A stretch of 64,000 nt of DNA from Adhaeribacter radiodurans (lineage in GTDB: Bacteria > Bacteroidota > Bacteroidia > Cytophagales > Hymenobacteraceae): positions 2,232,001-2,296,000 of the forward strand of contig NZ_CP055153.1 in assembly GCF_014075995.1 (NCBI RefSeq), in the 5' to 3' direction. The notes beneath the pieces were generated by a model, which did no database searches, was not told the origin of the DNA, and was given only the letters and a program-made list of their open reading frames with translations. Below, in pieces: positions 57,211 through 64,000 of this stretch; position 1 is the first letter of the stretch; every line of letters begins with the position of its first letter. Made by a program: the position numbers and the translations under genes.

Positions 57211-60200
57211 TTAGAAAGATAAGTTAAGACCTACGGTATAGGTTTTAGAGTTAGGATATGCGCCATAGTCGATGCCTTGCGCCGTATCGGTAGAGGCACC
57301 CACGTTGCTGGATTCCGGGTCGATGCCTTTGTATTTGGTAAATGTTAACAGGTTTACGCCGCTGGCAAATACTTTAATATTGCCTTTGCCTACCAAAGAA
57401 GCCGGCAGATTATAAGCTAAGCTCACGTTCTTTAAGCGTACGTAATTACCATTTTCCATAAAGCGGCTCGATTGGGTAAATACCACGTTGGTGCTGCTAA
57501 AGGCCGGAATATCCGAAGTTTCGTTTTGTCCGGGAATGTAACGGTCTTTAATTTCGCTCAAGATGTACTGGCGGGCATCGCCGCTACCCGACATGGCTGC
57601 CGCCCGGGTGTAGTTTAACTTATCAATACCAAATACGCCCTGAAAAAATACATTCAACGTCAGTGATTTGTAAGTAAACGTGTTGTTCCAGCCAGCGGTA
57701 GTAGTTGGTATCCCTTTCCCGATAATCTGGAAATCGTTGGCGTTAATGGCTCCGTCGTTATTAACGTCTTCGTACCGGGAATCACCAGGATTGGCTTTGT
57801 ACACTTTAGCTGCCTCGGCTTCATTTGGCTTCCAGGTGCCTAAGTACTTGATGCCCCAGTAAGAACCCAAAGATTGTCCGGGAACCAGCATAAATTCATT
57901 GGTAGTAGACATACCAGCACCTACCCCAGTCCCCTGCGGAATGCGTTCGGCAATACCGCCCAAGCTTACCACCTGGTTTTTAACCGTCGACATGTTCAGG
58001 TTACTGGTCCAGTTTAAGCCTTCGGATTGCAGAATAGTGGCGCCCAAGGCAAATTCAAAACCTTTATTCTGTACTTCGCCCACGTTAATGGTCTGGGTTC
58101 CGCCACCCACGTACGCCGGCAACGATTGATTTAACAGCAGATCGGTGGTGTTTTTAATAAAATAATCGCCTTCAAACGTAATGCGGCCATTCAGGACGCC
58201 AACTTCTAACCCAATGTCGGTTTGTTTGGTTGTTTCCCATTTCAGGTTTAAGTTACCAGGGTTGCCTAACTGAATACCACTAATAATACCGTTGTTGTTA
58301 AAGGCTACTGGTGCGTTCGGATTATAAGCCGATAAGGTAGCGTATGGATTAATGGCCTGGCTACCGGTCATGCCCCAGCTACCTCTTACTTTTAAGGTGC
58401 TAAACAGATTGGTTTTTTTTAAAAAATCTTCTTCGGCTAAATTATAACCAACTGCTAAAGAAGGGAATACGCTGTAGCGGTTACCTTCCGCAAACTTAGA
58501 AGAGCCATCGCGGCGTACGGCAGCGGTAAACAGGTATTTATCTTTAAAAGAGTAGTTTACCCGTCCTAAATAAGATAAAAGCGTCCATTTCGTAAAGCCG
58601 GAACCTACGTTGTAAGAACCCGCTAATGGTAAATTATAATAACCCAGCGTCGGGAATTTTAGAGTATTACCGGTAGCCGAAAAGCTGTTATCAGTAAATT
58701 GCTGGGTTTCAAAAACGGCTACCGCATTAATGTTGTGTACGTCGTTAAAGGTGCGGGTGTACGTGAGCGAGTTGGTGCTTTGTAAGGTGATTTGCTCGTT
58801 AGAAGTACGGTTGGCGTTGGGGTTACCCCGGGTGGCATCTACCCCGTTAAAGTATTTACCGTTGGCGGTAACATAATTAACCGCGTATTGTAAATCTAAA
58901 GCCAAACCGTTTACCGGCAATTTAAAATTAGCGCCGCCTACAATGTTGGCAATGTTCCGGTCTACGTCAAAATTCCGGTCGTACAGTAAGGCCATGGGGT
59001 TGGTAGCTACCGAACCTACCGGATCGGAAGCAATTATTTTCCCGTTGGCATCGTACGGCCTGGTTGTGGGTGACCAGGCCAATGCCTGAACTACCGGGTT
59101 GGCGGTGCCACCGGTTAAGCCTGTATTATGGTTCTGAACCCGGCTACCCGATACGTTTAAGCGCAGCGAAATTTTATCGTTTAACTGGGAGTTTACATTC
59201 GAGCGGATGATGTATCTTTTATAACCGGTATTTTCAATAATACCGTTTTGGTTCAGGTAGTTCGCGGATAACAGGAAAGTAGTTTTTTCGTTACCACCCG
59301 ATACGCCTAATTGGTGTTGCTGGCCCCAGGCGCGCCGGAAAACTAAATCCTGCCAATCGGTGCCGCCATTCGCGCGGTATTCATCAATTTGCGCGGGCGT
59401 GAAAATAGGAGAAGAACCTAAAGCCGCAGAACGCTGATTGGTAATATCGGCAAAATCAGCGGCTCCCAGAACATCCCATTTTTTAATTACTTCGGAGGTA
59501 GATGCCTGGCCTTCGTAGGTTACGTTAAAGCCGCCTTTAGTGCCTTTTTTAGTAGTAATAATCACTACTCCGTTAGCACCCCGGCTACCGTAAATAGAAG
59601 TAGAAGCCGCGTCTTTCAGTACCTGAATGGATTCAATGTCGTTGGGGTTCACGCTGGTAAAATCCGCGCCCACAAAACCATCCACTACGTACAAAGGGTC
59701 GTTGTTACCCAACACGGAGTTGGCTCCCCGGATACGCACACGGGCTTCGCCACCCGGAGCGCCACCTGCTTGCGTTACCTGTACGCCCGCAGCCCGGCCT
59801 TGTAAAACCTGGTCGATGCGGGTAACGGGTTGCTGGGCAAATTCTTTCGTGGAAATAGAGGTTAAAGCACCGGTTACGTCGGTTTTACGTTGGGTACCGT
59901 AACCCACTACCACTACTTCTTCCAGCGATTTGGCGTTGTCTTGCAAAGTTACATTAAACGGACCGGTGCCCGTAATAGCTACTTCCTGCGCCGAATAGCC
60001 AATAAAAGAGAAAACTAACGTGCCCGATAAAGAAGGTACCTGTAAGGTAAAATTACCGCTGGCATCCGTGGTAGTACCGGTGCTGGTGCCTTTTAATAAT
60101 ACGGTCACTCCTGGCAGGGCCACACCTTTGGTGTCTTTCACCGAGCCAGTCAGGGTTTCGGCTACTACGTTTTTGGTAGTGGCCGTAGCTACTTTTTCCG

Positions 60201-60303
60201 GCGTAGCGTTGGCATCCAGGGCTAACGCCAGGACCAAGGCAGGCACTAAAGCCAGGCGCGAAAACAAAGGTCGGCCTGAGCCTAAATTGTAAGGGATTTT
60301 CAT
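57211..60303 (-). CDS. SusC/RagA-type TonB-linked outer membrane protein
   Basis: Outer-membrane importer of 1030 residues. After a signal peptide (to about 33, DANA) there is a CarboxypepD_reg-like domain at 50-120 (LTGSVKDTKGVALPGVTVLL), the EEVVVVGYGTQRK TonB-box region (128-140), a plug (IDQVLQGRAAGVQV, YGSRGANGVVIITTK) and the barrel. It lacks the STN signalling domain of the SusC at 40.4 kb, so it is not controlled by a FecR route; its regulation is unknown. Partner of the SusD-type gene downstream. Confidence 0.95.
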   Translation of the reverse strand: MKIPYNLGSGRPLFSRLALVPALVLALALDANATPEKVATATTKNVVAETLTGSVKDTKGVALPGVTVLLKGTSTGTTTDASGNFTLQVPSLSGTLVFSFIGYSAQEVAITGTGPFNVTLQDNAKSLEEVVVVGYGTQRKTDVTGALTSISTKEFAQQPVTRIDQVLQGRAAGVQVTQAGGAPGGEARVRIRGANSVLGNNDPLYVVDGFVGADFTSVNPNDIESIQVLKDAASTSIYGSRGANGVVIITTKKGTKGGFNVTYEGQASTSEVIKKWDVLGAADFADITNQRSAALGSSPIFTPAQIDEYRANGGTDWQDLVFRRAWGQQHQLGVSGGNEKTTFLLSANYLNQNGIIENTGYKRYIIRSNVNSQLNDKISLRLNVSGSRVQNHNTGLTGGTANPVVQALAWSPTTRPYDANGKIIASDPVGSVATNPMALLYDRNFDVDRNIANIVGGANFKLPVNGLALDLQYAVNYVTANGKYFNGVDATRGNPNANRTSNEQITLQSTNSLTYTRTFNDVHNINAVAVFETQQFTDNSFSATGNTLKFPTLGYYNLPLAGSYNVGSGFTKWTLLSYLGRVNYSFKDKYLFTAAVRRDGSSKFAEGNRYSVFPSLAVGYNLAEEDFLKKTNLFSTLKVRGSWGMTGSQAINPYATLSAYNPNAPVAFNNNGIISGIQLGNPGNLNLKWETTKQTDIGLEVGVLNGRITFEGDYFIKNTTDLLLNQSLPAYVGGGTQTINVGEVQNKGFEFALGATILQSEGLNWTSNLNMSTVKNQVVSLGGIAERIPQGTGVGAGMSTTNEFMLVPGQSLGSYWGIKYLGTWKPNEAEAAKVYKANPGDSRYEDVNNDGAINANDFQIIGKGIPTTTAGWNNTFTYKSLTLNVFFQGVFGIDKLNYTRAAAMSGSGDARQYILSEIKDRYIPGQNETSDIPAFSSTNVVFTQSSRFMENGNYVRLKNVSLAYNLPASLVGKGNIKVFASGVNLLTFTKYKGIDPESSNVGASTDTAQGIDYGAYPNSKTYTVGLNLSF

Positions 60304-60357
60304 AAAGGTTACTTCATTGTTATGGGTGAATTTTTGAATTAAGGTATTGGTGCGTTA

Positions 60358-60421
60358 AACCATAAAACCAGCCTTTGCTGCCGGTAAGTTTTGCTCCAGT
60401 AGCAATGCTGATTTTATGGTT
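60358..60421 (-). other. Long imperfect stem-loop between manD-type and susC-type genes
   Basis: AACCATAAAA (60358-60367) pairs with TTTTATGGTT (60412-60421), extended inward by CAGC/GCTG and TTGCT/AGCAA. No T-run follows on the minus strand, so it is more likely a processing or leader structure than a terminator. Confidence 0.4.
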
Positions 60422-60456
60422 GGGGAGATGTTAAAATTTAAAACTTTAAAAATTTA

Positions 60457-61818
60457 CTAAGGACGAATGATCGTGCCGTCGAATTTGCGCACTTGCCAGT
60501 TCCCGGCTTTGTTGGATATCGGGTATTTCGCAGCGGCTTTTTCGTTTACTTCCACGCCAATGCCGGGCGCTTCGTTCACCGACATGTAGCCTTTGTTCAT
60601 GGTAGGGCAGCCCTGGAATACTTCCAGTGTCTTGTCGTTAAAGCTCACGGCTTCCTGAATACCAAAATTCCAGATGGCCAAATCCATGTGGCACTGCGCC
60701 GCGTGGCCTACCGGCGACACGTCGCCGGGACCGTGCCAGGCGGTTTTCACGTTAAACCACTCACCTAAACGGGCTACTTTCATGGCTGGGGTAATGCCGC
60801 CAATTTGCGACACGTGAATCCGGATATAATCGAACCATTGGTTAATCATGGCTTCTTTCCATTCATTCTGGTTGTTAAACAACTCGCCCATGGCAATGGG
60901 TACCGTGGTACTCTGGCGCAACATCTGGAACCACTTGGGGTTTTCCGGGGAAAAAGGATCTTCGATGAAGAAAGGCCGGTACTCTTCCAGCGCTTTTATC
61001 ATGTTAATGGAATCCATCGGGTCCAGCCGCTCATGAATATCGTGCAGGATTTCTACTTCTTCGCCGCATACTTTACGAGCCGCCTCAAAAAGTTTTGGCA
61101 CCGATTTCATGTAGGCGGTTTGGTTCATGTACTGGTCGTTTGCGCCCCCAAAACCGGCATCTTTAAAATCTGGCTTCGACGAAATAGCGGTAGCACCGTA
61201 GCCCCCTTGTTGCACCCGCACGTATTTAAAGCCGCTATCCATGATGCGTTTGGCATCGTTGGCGGTTTCTTCGGGAGTTTTACCGTTGGCGTGCGTGTAG
61301 CAAGGCACCGCAAAGCGCACTTTGCCACCCAATAACTGATACACCGGCATACCGGCTCTTTTGCCTTTAATATCCCACAAAGCCTGGTCCAGGCCACTTA
61401 GAGCATTGTTGAGCACCGGCCCGTTGCGCCAGTACGAACTCACGTACGCCGAGTGCCAAGCATCTTCGATGTTATCTACGTCTTTGCCGACGCAGAGAGG
61501 TGCCAGGTAATTATTAATGGCCGTTACAACTACTTCGGCGCGTTGCGTGAACGTGGCGCAACCGTAGCCGTACAAACCTGGTTCGGTGGTTTCTACTTTT
61601 ACCACAATTAAATTAGACCCTTGTGGGGCGGTGCCAATAGCTTTTAAACTTTTGATTTTTACAGGCTTCAGGCCTTTGGCGTAAGCCGGAGTTACCCGCT
61701 CGGCCGCCCGGCTTTCTGCGGTACCAAATAAGCCCAGTACACCTGCTGCAGCGCCTAAGCCTAATTTTTTTAAGTTCTCTCTTCGACTTTCCAGTTCGTA
61801 TTTGTCTAATTTTTCCAT
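60457..61818 (-). CDS. Exported ManD-type enolase-superfamily dehydratase
   Basis: Mandelate racemase/enolase superfamily protein of 453 residues, closest to the ManD/RspA group (D-mannonate or D-gluconate dehydratases). Metal ligands D260 (LHDIHER), E286 (FIEDPF) and E312 (AMGELFNN) stand 26 residues apart, as in characterised ManD; His262 and His362 (WHGPGD) are the likely acid/base residues. Residues 10-39 (ESRRENLKK plus an Ala/Gly/Leu stretch ending SRA) look like a twin-arginine export signal, unusual because these enzymes are cytoplasmic. It lies between two SusC/SusD pairs and is chemically equivalent to, but unrelated to, the three UxuA-type proteins. Confidence 0.83.
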   Translation of the reverse strand: MEKLDKYELESRRENLKKLGLGAAAGVLGLFGTAESRAAERVTPAYAKGLKPVKIKSLKAIGTAPQGSNLIVVKVETTEPGLYGYGCATFTQRAEVVVTAINNYLAPLCVGKDVDNIEDAWHSAYVSSYWRNGPVLNNALSGLDQALWDIKGKRAGMPVYQLLGGKVRFAVPCYTHANGKTPEETANDAKRIMDSGFKYVRVQQGGYGATAISSKPDFKDAGFGGANDQYMNQTAYMKSVPKLFEAARKVCGEEVEILHDIHERLDPMDSINMIKALEEYRPFFIEDPFSPENPKWFQMLRQSTTVPIAMGELFNNQNEWKEAMINQWFDYIRIHVSQIGGITPAMKVARLGEWFNVKTAWHGPGDVSPVGHAAQCHMDLAIWNFGIQEAVSFNDKTLEVFQGCPTMNKGYMSVNEAPGIGVEVNEKAAAKYPISNKAGNWQVRKFDGTIIRP

Positions 61819-61835
61819 TAATAAGGTGTTTATTT

Positions 61836-61884
61836 AAAAAATTTAAAAAATAAAGTACCGGAGCCTATCAGCAGGCTCCGGTAC
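61836..61884 (-). terminator. Terminator/attenuator after the third susD-type gene
   Basis: Perfect 12-bp stem GTACCGGAGCCT (61855-61866) / AGGCTCCGGTAC (61873-61884), loop of 6. On the minus strand it is followed by a U-rich tract (TTTATTTTTTAAATTTTTT). It should at least partly stop transcription between susD and the manD-type gene. Confidence 0.78.
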
Positions 61885-61893
61885 AAGAATTAA

Positions 61894-63450
61894 TTACTTT
61901 TTATCCCACCACACGCGGGTATCCAATTTATTCGGGCCTTGGCGGTTTAAGGCTTCGGTTACATTCGCTTGATTCACTACTAATTCGCTATCCGGATAAT
62001 TTAACCGGCGAATAAATTCTTCTTCGGTTATTTCCCGGCCGGGGTAAGGATTTGGTGCTAAAGTTGGGTAACCGCTGCGCCGGAAATTGGCAAACAACTC
62101 CGAGCCGTTTAAAAAAGAAGAAACCCAATATTGCGTGTTTATCAGTTCCAGGGCTTTTTCGGGAGTGCTTACATCCAAGGGGTGCGCCTGCACATATGCC
62201 TGAATATCCGCTGATGGAATGGTCGCATTAGGGCCGTACTCGGCAAATTGCTCCAGGTGGGCGGTAATGCCGTTGGTGAAATAAGTAGCCGGGTCGCCGG
62301 TAACCCAACCTCTTACCGCCGCTTCGGCCAAAAGTAATTGTGTTTGCGAGTGCGTTACGTGGTAAGTAGGTGCCGCTGTGCGGTTGAGTACTGTATTAAT
62401 ATTTACCTGCGAAAAATCCCACAAACTGGCTACTCCCAGTTCGGCAAAAGTTTGGGCAATGCTTACGTTGTCGTAGCCCATGGGCATACCCACTTGTTGG
62501 GCCGGGTCGGTGGTGGCGCGGGCAACAACTTGCTCGGAACCGCTTTTGGCACCTACGTAACGTACCGCAATGGCTTTTAACCGGGGATCGTTGTTTTCTT
62601 TAAGGTAATTTACAAAAGGGGCAGCCAGGTAATAATTGGCTTTTTCGCGGGCACCTAAATGGTCGGCCAGCCAGTTTACGTAAAGCGCGGTGTGGCGAGT
62701 GGCCGCGTTATCGGCGTTAGATTGCATTACGCCCCCGGCTACGGCTTTGGCCACGTAGGTTTGCGCCAGCGTCGGGTCTACTTTCGTCAGGCGCATGGCC
62801 GCCCGTAGCATCAATGAATAGCCAAAACGTTTCCATTTGTCGGCGTTGCCACCGTACAGAATATCGGTGGGGTCAGCCGGTTTGGTCGCGTCGAGGGCAG
62901 CGGTTGCTTCTTCCAGTTCTTTTAAAATATCCTTGTAGATAACTTCCTGGGCATCGTATTTCGGCGAAATAATTTCTTCTGAAAAACCTTTGCCGGCCTC
63001 AAAATAAGGCACATCGCCGTAGGTATCGGTTAACATTTGAAACACGTAAGCTTTCCAGATGCGGGCGGAGTGGTAGGTGTTGGAACTGGCTTCTACGTCT
63101 TTGGTTTTTTCTACCACATCTACTATGTCGCGTACCACCGTGCGGTAATAAGTTGTCCAGATGCGGGCCGTGTTATCGACGTTGTTTTGGTTGTAATTAC
63201 CCCCGGACAGCGAGCTGCCAAAAGGTGTAACAATCTGCTGCACAATCGGGAAAGTATACGATAAATGCACCAGCGTACCAAAGCCATCCTGAAAAGACGT
63301 ATTGATAATGGCATTATTCATCAGGAACGAAGGCGTAAGAGTCGTGGGGTCTACTTTATTGGTATTCAGTTCATCAAACCCCTCGTCGCAACTGGTAAAA
63401 CTCCCCAACAGGGTGAGCAATCCTGCTATATAAATTTTAAAATTTTTCAT
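61894..63450 (-). CDS. SusD/RagB-like outer membrane lipoprotein (group 2)
   Basis: Surface lipoprotein of 518 residues when started at the ATG at 63450; the frame runs to 63474 but the inner Met directly precedes the signal (KNFKIYIAGLLTLLGSFTSC, Cys21), so it is preferred. Family segments include ARIWKAYVFQMLTDTYGDVP, YSLMLRAAMRLTKVDPTLAQ and the ending TRVWWDK, close to the protein at 43.8-45.4 kb. It pairs with the SusC encoded 20-45 bp upstream and cut by the window edge. A strong terminator hairpin follows it. Confidence 0.92.
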   Translation of the reverse strand: MKNFKIYIAGLLTLLGSFTSCDEGFDELNTNKVDPTTLTPSFLMNNAIINTSFQDGFGTLVHLSYTFPIVQQIVTPFGSSLSGGNYNQNNVDNTARIWTTYYRTVVRDIVDVVEKTKDVEASSNTYHSARIWKAYVFQMLTDTYGDVPYFEAGKGFSEEIISPKYDAQEVIYKDILKELEEATAALDATKPADPTDILYGGNADKWKRFGYSLMLRAAMRLTKVDPTLAQTYVAKAVAGGVMQSNADNAATRHTALYVNWLADHLGAREKANYYLAAPFVNYLKENNDPRLKAIAVRYVGAKSGSEQVVARATTDPAQQVGMPMGYDNVSIAQTFAELGVASLWDFSQVNINTVLNRTAAPTYHVTHSQTQLLLAEAAVRGWVTGDPATYFTNGITAHLEQFAEYGPNATIPSADIQAYVQAHPLDVSTPEKALELINTQYWVSSFLNGSELFANFRRSGYPTLAPNPYPGREITEEEFIRRLNYPDSELVVNQANVTEALNRQGPNKLDTRVWWDKK

Positions 63451-63494
63451 GATTCCAGATATTTTGCTGTTCATTGATCTTTTTAGCCTAAATT

Positions 63495-64000
63495 TTAAAA
63501 TTTAACATTCAGGTTAAATCCTAAGCTTCTGGTTAAAGGCAAACTCGGCCAGAAATCTAAACCAGTCTGGTTATCGGAGGCGTTATTTACCTGCTCGGGG
63601 TCCATGTTTTCGGTCCATTTTTTCAGCACGGCCACGTTGTTGGCTACCGCGCTAAATTTCAAACCTTTAATGAAAAACTTTTCGGGCAACATCTTGGTAA
63701 AGTCATAGCTTAGGGTAATCTGGCGAAGTTTCCAGAAGCCGGCGTTATACACAAAATCTTCGAAAACGCCGTTGGCATTGGGCCACTCGTAGAAAGGCTG
63801 CACTGGCGAACGAGTCGTATTTACCTCGCCATCGGGGTTCACGCCCTGGCCAATCACGTAACCTTCTTCGCGGCCTACTAAAGTTCTTTTGTGCAGACCG
63901 TGGCGCAGGTAGTTCATGTTAGAGCCGCCAATCATTTTGTGACCCAGCTTAAAGTCGATGAGGGTAGAAAGGCTTACTCCCTTATAGGTAAAGGTATTGG
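63495..64000 (-). CDS. SusC/RagA-type outer membrane protein, C-terminal part (cut by window end)
   Basis: The frame is open through the end of the window, so the gene starts outside. The visible ~168 residues are the last barrel strands of a SusC protein: GVSLSTLIDFKLGHKMIGGS, FWKLRQITLSYDF, FIKGLKFSAVANNVAVLKKW, then MDPEQVN and RSLGFNLNVKF at the C-terminus. The Met at 63935 is internal and not the start. It pairs with the group-2 SusD-type gene downstream. Confidence 0.92.
   Translation of the reverse strand, partial: NTFTYKGVSLSTLIDFKLGHKMIGGSNMNYLRHGLHKRTLVGREEGYVIGQGVNPDGEVNTTRSPVQPFYEWPNANGVFEDFVYNAGFWKLRQITLSYDFTKMLPEKFFIKGLKFSAVANNVAVLKKWTENMDPEQVNNASDNQTGLDFWPSLPLTRSLGFNLNVKF

Noticed and set aside
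60805-61335. 176-codon frame antisense to the ManD-type gene
   Set aside because: Shadow of the real gene; His/Phe-rich translation without family features.

Overview
This 64 kb window comes from a Bacteroidota chromosome. The 16S gene, the AT-rich intergenic DNA without clear Shine-Dalgarno sites, the TTTG-N20-TAnnTTTG type promoters before the rRNA operon and the SusC/SusD pairs with ECF sigma/FecR control all fit order Cytophagales, family Hymenobacteraceae. An Adhaeribacter-like organism is my best guess, made from memory of the 16S signature and not from a search.

Layout: (1) 0-6.6 kb holds housekeeping and repair genes: a RibD-type reductase, UV endonuclease UvsE, an Fpg/Nei-like glycosylase, a ModE-like winged-helix protein followed by a broken TonB-receptor remnant, a DUF6503-like lipoprotein and an exported M28 peptidase. 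(2) 7.0-10.5 kb is a sialidase / DapA-NanA-type lyase / sodium symporter operon. (3) 10.5-12.3 kb is an AT-rich segment with an FkbM methyltransferase, followed by the decayed 3' end of a second symporter gene. (4) 12.6-18.7 kb is a complete rRNA operon (16S, tRNA-Ile, tRNA-Ala, 23S, 5S) preceded by four evenly built tandem promoters. (5) 19.0-25.3 kb has a LacI regulator with a textbook operator, diverging from a galactokinase-like kinase, GH109 and GH31. (6) 25.7-35.3 kb, minus strand, has an MFS carrier, SDR, Gfo/Idh oxidoreductase, esterase, isomerase-like TIM barrel, GH88 and a cytochrome c/sugar-dehydrogenase lipoprotein. (7) 35.7-49.9 kb, plus strand, has a PQQ dehydrogenase, ECF sigma, FecR, SusC, SusD, three exported UxuA-type proteins and an NTF2-like protein. 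(8) 50.7-64 kb, minus strand, has a SusC (cut by the window end), SusD, an exported ManD-type dehydratase, a second SusC/SusD, GH140, an unknown protein and a second PQQ dehydrogenase.

The most interesting idea is in regions 6-8. Three quinoprotein-type sugar dehydrogenases with built-in cytochrome c domains, all predicted lipoproteins, sit beside four dehydratases of two unrelated mannonate-dehydratase families (UxuA and ManD), all four with twin-arginine export signals. These families normally work in the cytoplasm. I infer a cell-envelope sugar-oxidation route: sugars released from plant-type glycans are oxidised to lactones/aldonates in the periplasm and dehydrated there to 2-keto-3-deoxy acids before uptake.

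Other points to check are a dispersed palindromic repeat in at least four intergenic places, a relic of a lost symporter paralogue, and the four-promoter array of the rRNA operon.
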